The notes under the pieces were generated by a model, which saw only the letters and a list, made by a program, of their open reading frames with translations, had not been told where the DNA came from and ran no database searches. Below are positions 19,344 through 26,471 of a DNA stretch of 64,000 bases, one piece after another; position 1 is the first letter of the stretch; every line of letters starts with the position of its first letter. Source of the DNA: Pedobacter sp. MC2016-14 (GTDB lineage: Bacteria; Bacteroidota; Bacteroidia; Sphingobacteriales; Sphingobacteriaceae). Where the stretch lies: the NCBI RefSeq assembly GCF_020991475.1, contig NZ_JAJMPA010000001.1, forward strand, positions 2,666,001-2,730,000, written 5' to 3'. The translations under genes were made by a program, and so were the position numbers.

Positions 19344-20000
19344 ATGAAAGGGAGATTTTTTCTCATCTTGTTAATCGCCGGATTTACAACAATTGCATTT
19401 GCACAAAATGACAAAGATGCAAAGGCTAAGGGCATCTTAAGCGAAGTAAGTAAAAAGTATAAAACCTATACTGCTGTTAAAACAGGTTTTTCTCTAACTA
19501 TCTTTGACCCGCAAACCAAAACAAACCATGTTGAAAATGGAACTTTGTATGTTAAGGCCAATACCAATAAATACAAAATGGTGATGAAGGATCGAGAATT
19601 GATTAGCGATGGAAAAAATCAGTGGTCTTATAATAAAGAAGATAAGGAAGTTCAGCTAACAACTGTAGATAAAAGCAGCGATGCCATTAATCCTGCACAG
19701 CTGTTTACCATTTATGAAAAAGGGTATAAATATCTTTTTACTGGCGAGAGTAAAATAGCGGGAAAAGTTTACCAAAACATAGACTTGTCGCCAACGGATG
19801 CTAAGGCAACCTATTTCAAGATTAAACTCAGTATTGATAAAGCTGCAAAGCAAATCAGTAGTATTACTGTACTTGAAAAAACAGGTAGTAAGGTTACTTA
19901 TGCAATAAAATCATTTACGGCAAATGGTGCTATACCGGAGAGTTATTTTACTTTCGATACTAAAAAAAATCCAGGTGTTGAAGTCGTGGATTTAAGGTAA
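19344..20000 (+). CDS. lolA: Outer membrane lipoprotein carrier protein LolA-like
   Basis: Periplasmic chaperone that ferries lipoproteins to the outer membrane. It has a signal peptide (MKGRFFLILLIAG... cleaved near AFAQ) and a beta-rich body with a typical Tyr/Lys-rich strand pattern such as GTLYVKANTNKYKMV. I chose the ATG at 19344, one base after the ftsK stop; an in-frame ATG at 19332 would overlap ftsK and put a polar lead before the signal peptide. The ftsK-lolA order matches that of many bacteria. Confidence 0.87.
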   Translation: MKGRFFLILLIAGFTTIAFAQNDKDAKAKGILSEVSKKYKTYTAVKTGFSLTIFDPQTKTNHVENGTLYVKANTNKYKMVMKDRELISDGKNQWSYNKEDKEVQLTTVDKSSDAINPAQLFTIYEKGYKYLFTGESKIAGKVYQNIDLSPTDAKATYFKIKLSIDKAAKQISSITVLEKTGSKVTYAIKSFTANGAIPESYFTFDTKKNPGVEVVDLR

Positions 20001-20006
20001 TTTCTT

Positions 20007-20014
20007 TACTTTTG
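20007..20014 (+). promoter_or_regulatory. -7 element upstream of the metallo-hydrolase gene
   Basis: TACTTTTG matches TAnnTTTG and lies 26 bases before the TTG start at 20041. Confidence 0.5.
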
Positions 20015-20040
20015 ATCATGACGATTAGAGCTGCTCAATT

Positions 20041-20802
20041 TTGAAAATCACGTTTTTAGGTACAGGTACTTCTCAGGGCGTTCCGGTAATCACTTGTCGT
20101 TGCGAGGTATGCAGCTCTTCTGATTTTAGGGATAAGCGGTTACGTACCTCCGTTTTAGTGCAAACAACTGATAAAACTTTTACTATAGATAGCGGGCCGG
20201 ATTTTCGTTATCAAATGTTGCGTGCCGGCGTTCAGGATCTTGACGCGATTATTTATACGCATGAGCATAAAGATCATATTGCAGGACTAGATGACATCAG
20301 ACCTTTTAACTATCTGCTCAATAAAACCATTGATATTTACGCCACAACGGCGGTACAGGGTGCTTTACGCAGAGAGTTCTCTTATATTTTTGCTGATGTA
20401 AGGTATCACGGCTTGCCGCAAATCAGCTTGCATACCATCAGTTCTGAAGCTTTTGATATTGGTAATACCACCATTATTCCCTTAGATGTGATGCATTTTA
20501 AGCTTCCAATTTTAGGTTTCAGAATTAATGATTTTACCTATATCACAGATGCTAAAACCATTTCTAATGAAACGATTGCTAAAATAAAGGGTACAAAGAT
20601 CTTGGTCATTAATGCACTTCAGTTGGAGCACCATATTTCTCATTTTACTTTTGAAGAAGCTATTGCCTTTGCCAAATTGATTGACGCAGAAAAAACTTAT
20701 TTTACACATATCAGCCATAACTTGGGTAAACATGAAGACGTGGAAACGCTTTTACCTCCAAACATCAGGCTTGCATACGATGGCTTAATACTGGAGCTTT
20801 AA
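20041..20802 (+). CDS. MBL-fold metallo-hydrolase, PhnP-like
   Basis: A 253-aa metallo-beta-lactamase-fold hydrolase. The N-terminal FLGTGTSQGVPV and the metal motif H74-E-H76-K-D78-H79 are intact, and further His ligands (MHFKLP, THISH) are present. It resembles PhnP-type cyclic phosphodiesterases, though the substrate is not provable. The start codon is TTG; an upstream ATG at 20018 runs into a stop after a few codons, so TTG is the only sensible start. It is followed by tRNA-Leu(GAG). Confidence 0.85.
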   Translation: MKITFLGTGTSQGVPVITCRCEVCSSSDFRDKRLRTSVLVQTTDKTFTIDSGPDFRYQMLRAGVQDLDAIIYTHEHKDHIAGLDDIRPFNYLLNKTIDIYATTAVQGALRREFSYIFADVRYHGLPQISLHTISSEAFDIGNTTIIPLDVMHFKLPILGFRINDFTYITDAKTISNETIAKIKGTKILVINALQLEHHISHFTFEEAIAFAKLIDAEKTYFTHISHNLGKHEDVETLLPPNIRLAYDGLILEL

Positions 20803-20840
20803 AAATGTAAATTAACGCTATGATCTATTCTGAATAAATC

Positions 20841-20848
20841 TATCTTTG
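20841..20848 (+). promoter_or_regulatory. -7 element of tRNA-Leu(GAG)
   Basis: A perfect TATCTTTG, 11 bases before the mature 5' end. The same element precedes the other tRNA-Leu. Confidence 0.75.
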
Positions 20849-20859
20849 CAGAACCTTAC

Positions 20860-20943
20860 ACCCGGGTGGCGAAATTGGTAGACGCACCAGCTTGAGGGGC
20901 TGGCGCTGGCAACGGCGTGGCAGTTCGAATCTGCTCTCGGGTA
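20860..20943 (+). tRNA. tRNA-Leu (anticodon GAG)
   Basis: The acceptor stem ACCCGGG (20860-20866) pairs with CTCGGGT (20936-20942) with one G-T pair, then discriminator A20943. The anticodon stem CCAGC/GCTGG encloses TTGAGGG, giving anticodon GAG. A long variable arm and GTTCGAATC T-loop are present. It stands at the boundary between core genes and the accessory region. Confidence 0.95.
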
Positions 20944-20944
20944 C

Positions 20945-20980
20945 AACCGCACTTTGAATATCTTAAAGTGCGGTTTTTTT
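20945..20980 (+). terminator. Terminator after tRNA-Leu(GAG)
   Basis: Perfect 11-base arms AACCGCACTTT / AAAGTGCGGTT followed by seven T. Confidence 0.9.
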
Positions 20981-21013
20981 ATGCAAAATCATTGTTTTTT
21001 GCTATCTAGGCAT

Positions 21014-21030
21014 TGTTCAAAGTATTCCTG
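21014..21030. repeat. 17-bp direct repeat, left copy
   Basis: TGTTCAAAGTATTCCTG is identical to 34764-34780. On the reverse strand both copies read in the same codon frame (QEYFE), so they may be remnants of one duplicated gene fragment. The two copies bracket a 13.7-kb accessory segment. Confidence 0.5.
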
Positions 21031-21098
21031 ATCATGGTCAATCTGGTAAAGGGGGAAGAGGAGATTAGCTTAGAACATATTTTGACCGGTGAATAAAT

Positions 21099-21640
21099 TC
21101 ATTTAATAGTTGGAGCTTTTCCAAAAGCTTTTTTATAGGCAAACGAAAAATGAGAGAAATCAACAGATCCCAAATCCATATAGATATCCCTTGGCCTCAG
21201 TTTTTTTCATTGATCAACAGGTTGGCCTCTACTAACCTCCTTTGTTGTATCCAGCGGCTTGGGGTTTGATTGAATAGGGCCTGAAAGTCACGTTTAAAAG
21301 TTGAAAGGCTTCTGCCTGTGAGATAGGCCATACTTTCCAGATCAATATTGAATTTATAATGATCATTGATATAGGCTTCCAGATCGATCTTATGGGGATC
21401 TCTAAAATCAAATAAAAGTCCCTTTAGTGAGGGGTTTGTTTCTATTAGTACATAGATCGCCTCTCTGACCTTGATTGCTGTAAGTACCTCACTATGTATA
21501 ATTCCTGGATCCATATAGGGGCTTAGCGAACCTATTAAATTCTTAAGAAGATTGCTGGATTTTAAGACTAAATTATGTTCTCCATAATAGGGAACGGCTG
21601 GCAACATTGTTTCGTCCTTGCTAATTTCACGGAGGATCAC
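21099..21640 (-). pseudogene. AraC-family regulator, broken
   Basis: The frame from 21640 to 21197 encodes the C-terminal half of an AraC regulator, including the first helix-turn-helix (MAYLTGRSLSTFKRDFQ). It stops early after LINEKN. Adding one A to the A7 run near 21205-21211 restores the second helix region (RDIYMDLG ... FSHFSFAYKKAFG) to a natural stop at 21099-21101. Upstream of 21640 the frame continues (KTITIHLDD) for about 25 codons and then meets an in-frame TAG, so most of the N-terminal sensing domain is also missing. The gene is most likely inactive; a sequencing error could explain only the A-run defect. Confidence 0.8.
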
Positions 21641-21983
21641 ATCATCCAGATGGATGGTGATGGTTTTAACGTGTCCAGATGAGCTGGCATTTTTTTGTTT
21701 GATAAGCTATGTCGTTATGAAGCGGTCCTTGGTCAAGTGTATTTATCAGATTATCAGTGGTACAGGATGCCATCAAGATCAGTATGATGAGCAATTGAAG
21801 TTTATAGATATGCTACTCCAAAAATCTATGCAATTGGAACTGCAACGATATGGTGTATTTTATTGTCTTTTCGATACGGTGGGTTTTGCAAGACTGTTGA
21901 AACTGATGTTTAACTTTATACCAATACTGAGTAAGTAAGGATTATTTTATAAATTGCAGGCATTTATTTCAATTAATAACCAA
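21641..21983. other. Region with degraded coding sequence, leader of the Crp/Fnr gene
   Basis: No intact gene is visible. On the forward strand a stretch FDKLCRYEAVLGQVYLSDYQ (about 21696-21760) and, in another frame, DEQLKFIDMLLQKSMQLEL (about 21785-21840) look protein-like, as though one gene had been frameshifted. I do not recognise the family. The last 40 bases would hold the promoter of the Crp/Fnr gene. Confidence 0.35.
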
Positions 21984-22565
21984 ATGCACCAACAGCTCAT
22001 TAACTATATCAATAGTCACAGTACCTTGCCACTTACAGGTGTGGAGGAAGAACTGATCGTAGCTGGCTTTCAATACAAAAGGCTTAGGAAAAGGCAATAT
22101 TTTTTACAGCAGGGAGATGTATGCAAATATACCGGTTTCATTGTAAAGGGTGCAATGCGGCAATATACTGTAGATGAAAAGGGAGTAGAGCATATTGTGC
22201 ATCTTTTCATTGAAAATTATTGGGCAACCGACAGGGAAAGTATGATCATGCTGACCCCATCTGCCTATAATATTGATGCATGGGAAGAGGCGGAAATACT
22301 CACCATTACCAGAGCAGATATGCTTGACTTGATGAATAAAATACCTGCCCTGGTAGAGATGATACTTCTGATGGACGAAAGAAATGCTATTGCCAATCAA
22401 AGAAGGTTGAGTTCTACCATCAGCAGTACGGCCGAAAAGCGCTATGAGGAATTTTCCATTCACCACCCTCAGTTCATTCAACGGTTCCCGCAGCACATCA
22501 TTGCTTCTTACTTGGGTATTACTAAGGAAACTTTAAGCAGGGTAAGGAAACAGTCTGTCCGCTAA
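21984..22565 (+). CDS. Crp/Fnr-family transcriptional regulator
   Basis: 193 aa from the ATG at 21984 (the frame also opens at a TTG 30 bases earlier). An N-terminal cyclic-nucleotide-binding-like beta barrel (about 25-120, with FLQQGDVCKYTGFIVKG) is followed by a helix and a C-terminal helix-turn-helix. The recognition helix reads ITKETLSRVRK. The E-x-x-S-R arrangement is that of E. coli FNR, which contacts TTGAT-N4-ATCAA. No FNR-type cysteine cluster is visible, so oxygen sensing by Fe-S is unlikely. A perfect TTGAT-N4-ATCAA palindrome lies 29 bases after its stop and recurs before two further operons. Confidence 0.85.
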   Translation: MHQQLINYINSHSTLPLTGVEEELIVAGFQYKRLRKRQYFLQQGDVCKYTGFIVKGAMRQYTVDEKGVEHIVHLFIENYWATDRESMIMLTPSAYNIDAWEEAEILTITRADMLDLMNKIPALVEMILLMDERNAIANQRRLSSTISSTAEKRYEEFSIHHPQFIQRFPQHIIASYLGITKETLSRVRKQSVR

Positions 22566-22590
22566 CTCATTTAACTTTTGTTTTTTCCGA

Positions 22591-22620
22591 AACGTTGATT
22601 ATTATCAACGTTTTTTTTTA
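22591..22620 (+). promoter_or_regulatory. FNR-like palindrome / terminator-like hairpin, copy 1
   Basis: Nine-base arms AACGTTGAT / ATCAACGTT with a 4-base centre, then a T run. The core TTGATTATTATCAA (22595-22608) is a perfect FNR-type box. It can end the upstream regulator gene and also lies in the promoter of the SnoaL-like gene, 95 bases before its start. A CAATTTTG -7 element (22655-22662) begins 53.5 bp after the palindrome centre. Confidence 0.65.
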
Positions 22621-22654
22621 TCAAACCTCATCGTCAGGCAGCCTGTTTCTGTTG

Positions 22655-22662
22655 CAATTTTG
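22655..22662 (+). promoter_or_regulatory. -7 element of the SnoaL-like gene
   Basis: CAATTTTG, one mismatch to TAnnTTTG. A conserved TCATCGT (22628-22634) sits 27 bases upstream, as in copies 2 and 3 of this promoter type. Confidence 0.55.
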
Positions 22663-22703
22663 TATTGTCAAATCAATAAAGATTAAAACAAAATTTAAAG
22701 ACA

Positions 22704-23138
22704 ATGGAAACTACCAATTCAAAAAATAGCAGTGCCGTACAACTTCTGCGCAACAGTTTAGATACTTTTTTAGCCAAGGATATGAAAGGCTGGTCCGAGC
22801 TTTGTGCTGAGGACATAGTGGCCGAATTCCCATTTGCCCCGGAAGGTTCACAGGCCAGGTTTGAGGGCAAAGAAGCACTTTATGCTTATCTGAAGGACTA
22901 TCCAAGTTATATCGATGTAAAATCATTGCCAACTTTAAAAATCTATGGAACTGATGATGTGAACGTTGCGGTTGCAGAGTGGAGCGCTTCGGGTGTGGTC
23001 ATAGGCAATGGTAATCCCTATGAAATGAGCTATGCCACTTTCGTGACCTTCCGTGACGGCCTTATTGTGAACTACCGTGAATACTGGAACCCACAGGCCT
23101 TTCAAAAAGCGATGAGCGGTGGAAGTTTTGCTGAATAA
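22704..23138 (+). CDS. SnoaL-like / nuclear transport factor 2 family protein
   Basis: 144 aa with the cone-shaped NTF2-like pattern: an N-terminal helix (LLRNSLDTFLAKDMKGWSEL), then FEGKEALYAYL, then strands ending DGLIVNYREYWNPQAF. Members are small hydrolases, isomerases or binding proteins, so the reaction cannot be given. It forms a single-gene unit behind the first FNR-like promoter. A weaker inverted repeat at 23158-23188 follows and may end transcription. Confidence 0.82.
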   Translation: METTNSKNSSAVQLLRNSLDTFLAKDMKGWSELCAEDIVAEFPFAPEGSQARFEGKEALYAYLKDYPSYIDVKSLPTLKIYGTDDVNVAVAEWSASGVVIGNGNPYEMSYATFVTFRDGLIVNYREYWNPQAFQKAMSGGSFAE

Positions 23139-23157
23139 GTGATATCAACTAACTGAC

Positions 23158-23188
23158 AGAAATCGTTGATGTCTGTTAACGGTTTCTG
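23158..23188 (+). terminator. Imperfect hairpin after the SnoaL-like gene
   Basis: Arms AGAAATCGTT / AACGGTTTCT with one imperfect pair, 20 bases after the stop codon. The core CGTTGAT..GTTAACG resembles the FNR-like palindromes but is not symmetric. Confidence 0.45.
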
Positions 23189-23195
23189 TTTATAT

Positions 23196-23247
23196 AATGA
23201 AGTAAATCCACAATCAATTAACAAATTGATTGTGGATTTACTTCATT
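23196..23247. repeat. 24-bp perfect inverted repeat with 4-base loop
   Basis: The arm at 23196-23219 is the exact reverse complement of 23224-23247, around the loop AACA. The right arm includes the stop codon of the HxlR remnant. It could act as a terminator for either strand, but no long T run follows and the stem is longer than other terminators in this window. Confidence 0.8.
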
Positions 23248-23383
23248 TTGCCATAGCTTCCAGCACAAGTAACAGTGTTTTGCCTTTTTCAGACAAATAA
23301 TATTCTACCTGTAGAGGAACAATTTCTTTTGCCTTCCCGAACACCATGCTATCATAATATTCAATATTTTTCAAATTAATCGC
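23243..23383 (-). pseudogene. HxlR-family regulator, C-terminal remnant
   Basis: Reverse-strand frame ending at 23243 reads NIEYYDSMVFGKAKEIVPL, then QVEYYLSEKGKTLLLVLEAM and AK. The VEYxLSEKGKTLL...LEAM part is the typical HxlR/MarR-like C-terminal wing and helix. The rest of the gene, including the helix-turn-helix, is absent: upstream DNA changes at once into the second FNR-like promoter. It is a remnant and not expected to work. Confidence 0.65.
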
Positions 23384-23418
23384 AAATCCGTTGACATTTA
23401 TCAACGGATTTTTTTATC
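23384..23418 (+). promoter_or_regulatory. FNR-like palindrome, copy 2
   Basis: Eleven-base perfect arms AAATCCGTTGA / TCAACGGATTT around CATTTA, then a T run. The core TTGAC-ATTT-ATCAA is at 23391-23404. The palindrome centre (23397.5) lies 53.5 bp before the -7 element at 23451. It precedes the DoxX-pirin-OYE-azoreductase unit. Confidence 0.65.
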
Positions 23419-23450
23419 ATAACTCATCGTTTCGGGCCTTGATAAGGGCG

Positions 23451-23458
23451 CATCTTTA
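23451..23458 (+). promoter_or_regulatory. -7 element of the doxX-pirin unit
   Basis: CATCTTTA, two mismatches to TAnnTTTG, with TCATCGT 27 bases upstream (23424-23430) exactly as in copy 1. Confidence 0.5.
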
Positions 23459-23490
23459 CAAAATCAAACAACTAAAATTGAAACAGGAAA

Positions 23491-23853
23491 ATGAAAACAA
23501 ATAAAATTATTTATTGGACGACTACAGGGATTATTACGTTAATGATGCTATTCAGCGCATTCGGCTACTTCACCAATCCCGATATGAAAGCGGCATTCGT
23601 CCATTTGGGCTTTCCAGATTATTTCCGGATTGAGCTGGGTATTTTAAAAGTAGTGGGCGCCTTGGCCCTGATCCTTCCAATGGTTCCAGAAAAGGCAAAG
23701 TCATTTGCCTATTTCGGTTTTGTCCTTACCTTCATTTCAGCATTTATAGCCCATATTGCCAGTGGAGACCCTATTTCTGTAGCCGTTATGCCGATCATCT
23801 TTCTGGTGATCTTATTGGTTTCCTATGTGTTCTATCGTAAAGTAAAAGCATAA
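23491..23853 (+). CDS. DoxX-like membrane protein
   Basis: 120 aa with four hydrophobic helices (about 8-26, 46-66, 70-90, 95-115). The DoxX-type pattern includes FRIELGILKVVGALALILP. DoxX proteins are linked in other bacteria to quinone or thiol redox balance, for example with SodA and SseA in Mycobacterium; the role here is inferred. It is first in a unit with pirin (10 bases to the ATG at 23864), OYE and a broken azoreductase. Confidence 0.82.
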   Translation: MKTNKIIYWTTTGIITLMMLFSAFGYFTNPDMKAAFVHLGFPDYFRIELGILKVVGALALILPMVPEKAKSFAYFGFVLTFISAFIAHIASGDPISVAVMPIIFLVILLVSYVFYRKVKA

Positions 23854-23863
23854 TTTTTTGAGC

Positions 23864-24730
23864 ATGAAAAAGGCAACCAGCTTTTCGACAAAGGGCAGCT
23901 CCACCTCCGTTGGCCCTTTAAAGATCCAACGAATGCTACCGAACCGTTATGCAGGTCAGGTTGGGCCGTTTGTGTTCCTTGATTACGTAGCGCCAGCGAT
24001 AAAGAACGAAATCACAAAAAAGGGGATGGGTGCGCATCCACATCGGGGCATTGCCACCTTGACCTATATCCTGCAAGGTGAAGTGGAACATTTTGACAGC
24101 GCGGGTAATGGCGGTAAAATCTTTTCGGGCGGTGCACAATGGATGAAGGCTGGTAACGGAATTATCCATGACGAAAATTTCAATTATGATAGCCAGACAG
24201 ATAGCAAATACATCCAGGGCTTCCAGTTTTGGATCAACCTGCCGGCAAAAAACAAAGCCGAAAAGCCCGAGCACATTGCCATTCAGGCCAATGAAATTCC
24301 ACAAATAGCGTTGGAAGATGAAAGTGGCTGGCTAAAAATAATTGTAGGCAATTACGAAGGATTGAGTTCGAAAATCCCAAATTATGCGGAGCAGTTTCTC
24401 TACCACGTCCAACTGAAGGCAGGAAAGCAGTTTCTGTTAGAAATAGCAGATAAAATCGAAGTGGCTGCATTTCTGCCTACAGCAGGTGCGCAATTGAATA
24501 ACGCCGAATTTCAAAAGGGAGAATTTATAGAATTTGATAAGAATGCAGGCGAAATCGAGCTAAGAAATACTTTTGGGCAGCCTATCGATATCATCCTTTT
24601 TGGAGGAGAGGCTTATACAGAACCCATTGTTGCAGAAGGTCCTTTTGTAATGAATACGAAAGAGGAAATTATTGGTGCCTATCATGATTTTTATGCTGGG
24701 AAATACGGCGAGATCAATTTAACAGCATAG
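23864..24730 (+). CDS. Pirin-family protein
   Basis: 288 aa from the ATG at 23864; a TTG two codons earlier is also open. The bicupin fold is marked by GAHPHRGIATLTYILQGEVEH, with metal ligands in the HPHRG and EH motifs, and GGAQWMKAGNGIIHDE. Bacterial pirins may act as quercetin dioxygenase-like enzymes or as redox-sensing binding proteins; neither can be decided here. The C-terminal cupin ends with IILFGGEAYTEPIVAEGPFVMNT, which is typical. Confidence 0.9.
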   Translation: MKKATSFSTKGSSTSVGPLKIQRMLPNRYAGQVGPFVFLDYVAPAIKNEITKKGMGAHPHRGIATLTYILQGEVEHFDSAGNGGKIFSGGAQWMKAGNGIIHDENFNYDSQTDSKYIQGFQFWINLPAKNKAEKPEHIAIQANEIPQIALEDESGWLKIIVGNYEGLSSKIPNYAEQFLYHVQLKAGKQFLLEIADKIEVAAFLPTAGAQLNNAEFQKGEFIEFDKNAGEIELRNTFGQPIDIILFGGEAYTEPIVAEGPFVMNTKEEIIGAYHDFYAGKYGEINLTA

Positions 24731-24791
24731 ACGAACATTAGGGTTTTTTAAACCGCAACGACTTAATAAAAATGATTAACATATCTTAAGC

Positions 24792-25883
24792 ATGAAACTT
24801 TTACAAACAAATAAATTAGGAAACCTACCGCTGAAAAATAGTGTGGCCATGGCCCCAATGACTCGTGCCCGTGCAGAAGGCAACGGAACGGTAAACGAAT
24901 CTACCGTTACTTACTATACACAGAGAGCAAGTGCAGGTTTAATCATTTCAGAGGGCATCAATATTTCTGAACAGGCCGTTGGTAGCCCCTACACGCCAGG
25001 GATTTATACGAAAGAACAAATTGAAAGCTGGAAAAAAGTCACTGATTCCGTTCATGGAAAAGGCGGTAAGATTTTTGCCCAGCTTTGGCATACAGGTCGT
25101 GTTTCGCATTCAGTAGATAAAAATGGGGTATTGCCAGTTGCGCCGTCAGCGTTGGCCATTGTAGGACAGCAGCATTTTTCTTCGCAAGGACCTAAAGATT
25201 ACGAAGTACCAAGAGCCCTGGAAACCGCGGAAGTAAAACGGGTGGTTCAAGATTATAAACAGGCAGCCATTAACGCCATTGAAGCAGGTTTTGACGGCGT
25301 TGAACTGCACGCAGCAACAGGATATTTGCCCAATCAGTTTTTGGCAGAAAGTTCAAATATCCGTACAGACGAATACGGTGGCAACATTGAAAACCGCAGC
25401 CGTTTTATCCTGGAAGTAATGGAGGCAATAACAGCTGCTGTTGGCGAAGGAAAAGCGGGAATCAAGTTATCGCCAAGCATTCCGTACAATAGCATTATAG
25501 AAAGCGATCCGATTGCAGCCTATTCTTATGTGATAAAAGAATTAGACAAGTTGCCTTTGGCATACATCCAATTGATGAACCCGTTATTTCTGCCCGAAGA
25601 AGGGTTTGGGCAATATCCAAAAGACGTAATGGGAACATTTGGAATTTTAACCCAGCATACGGTAATTGCCAACGTTGGATATACAAGAGAAACTGCCGAA
25701 GCCGAATTGCAAAAAGGCATTGCCAAAATCATTTCTTTCGGTGTTCCGTTTATTGCCAATCCAGACCTTATAAAACGATTTGAACTAAACGCTGAACTTA
25801 ACCAGCCCGACCGTTCTACCTTCTACGGCGGCAATGAAAAAGGATATATCGATTATCCGTTTTTAGATCAATCAGTTGTCTAA
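24792..25883 (+). CDS. Old yellow enzyme family flavin reductase
   Basis: 363 aa FMN-dependent alkene reductase of the NemA/OYE type, reducing activated double bonds and electrophiles with NAD(P)H. Motifs: [11 protein letters not shown] (19-28), [10 protein letters not shown] (94-103), RTDEYGG and the C-terminal phosphate site [15 protein letters not shown]. The substrate-anchoring pair is unusual: H173-A-A-T176-G-Y178 instead of H-x-x-N/H-x-Y. The stop codon lies inside the azoreductase pseudogene start (8-base overlap). Confidence 0.9.
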   Translation: MKLLQTNKLGNLPLKNSVAMAPMTRARAEGNGTVNESTVTYYTQRASAGLIISEGINISEQAVGSPYTPGIYTKEQIESWKKVTDSVHGKGGKIFAQLWHTGRVSHSVDKNGVLPVAPSALAIVGQQHFSSQGPKDYEVPRALETAEVKRVVQDYKQAAINAIEAGFDGVELHAATGYLPNQFLAESSNIRTDEYGGNIENRSRFILEVMEAITAAVGEGKAGIKLSPSIPYNSIIESDPIAAYSYVIKELDKLPLAYIQLMNPLFLPEEGFGQYPKDVMGTFGILTQHTVIANVGYTRETAEAELQKGIAKIISFGVPFIANPDLIKRFELNAELNQPDRSTFYGGNEKGYIDYPFLDQSVV

Positions 25884-26369
25884 AATGAAAATCTTACACA
25901 TCATATCAAGCCCGAGGGGCGAAGCTTCGCAAACCATTCAACTAAGTGAGGCTATCATTCAAAAATTACAAGCTAAAAATAGCAATGCATTTGTTACTGT
26001 TCGAAATCTTACCACAGATCCGTTGCCTTATATTGCAGGTCATCATATCCAATCATTTAATACGCCAGCGGAAAACCGTTCCGAAGAACAGTTGGAAGCC
26101 ATTAAGCTTTCGGATGAACTGCTTGCTGAAGTAAAAAATGCAGCTATAATTGTAATCGGAGCCCCAATGTACAATTTTGGGATTCCTGCTTTCTTGAAAA
26201 GCTGGATAGACCATTTGGCAAGAGCTGGCGTTTCTTTTACCTATACAGCTGATGGCCCTGTTGCTTAATCAAAGGAAAAAAAGTTTATTTGGCTATTGGA
26301 ACAGGTGGTGTTTATAGCGAAGGAGACTATTCATTCCCAGTCAGCTTAATTACAAAGTATTTAAATTAA
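25876..26369 (+). pseudogene. azoR: FMN-dependent NADH-azoreductase, frameshifted and truncated
   Basis: The first 130 residues are a clear flavodoxin-fold azoreductase ([38 protein letters not shown]). The frame stops at 26266-26268 after DGPVA. Inserting one base there restores [20 protein letters not shown] in a +1 frame, which ends at 26369. About 45 C-terminal residues of the family are missing. The end of the reading frame falls exactly at the start of the third FNR-like palindrome, suggesting that the 3' part was replaced by a recombination event. Confidence 0.85.
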
Positions 26370-26403
26370 AATCCGTTGACATTTGTCAATAGATTTTTTT
26401 ATC
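26369..26403 (+). promoter_or_regulatory. FNR-like palindrome, copy 3
   Basis: Arms AAATCCGTTGA / TCAATAGATTT with two mismatched positions, then a T run. The core TTGAC-ATTT-GTCAA is at 26376-26389, centre 26382.5, which is 53.5 bp before the -7 element at 26436. Confidence 0.65.
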
Positions 26404-26435
26404 GTTTGTCATCTCTTTAAGCTTTTCATCTAAGG

Positions 26436-26443
26436 TAATTTTG
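26436..26443 (+). promoter_or_regulatory. -7 element of the GMC oxidoreductase unit
   Basis: TAATTTTG is a perfect TAnnTTTG. A related TCATCTC begins 27 bases upstream (26409), in register with the other two promoters. Confidence 0.65.
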
Positions 26444-26471
26444 GAGTATTAAATCATTAAAATTTAAAGAT

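Noticed and set aside
21618-21938. 106-codon forward ORF as a real gene
   Set aside because: Its first half overlaps the AraC remnant antisense, and the protein-like parts lie in two different frames; I keep the region only as degraded coding sequence.
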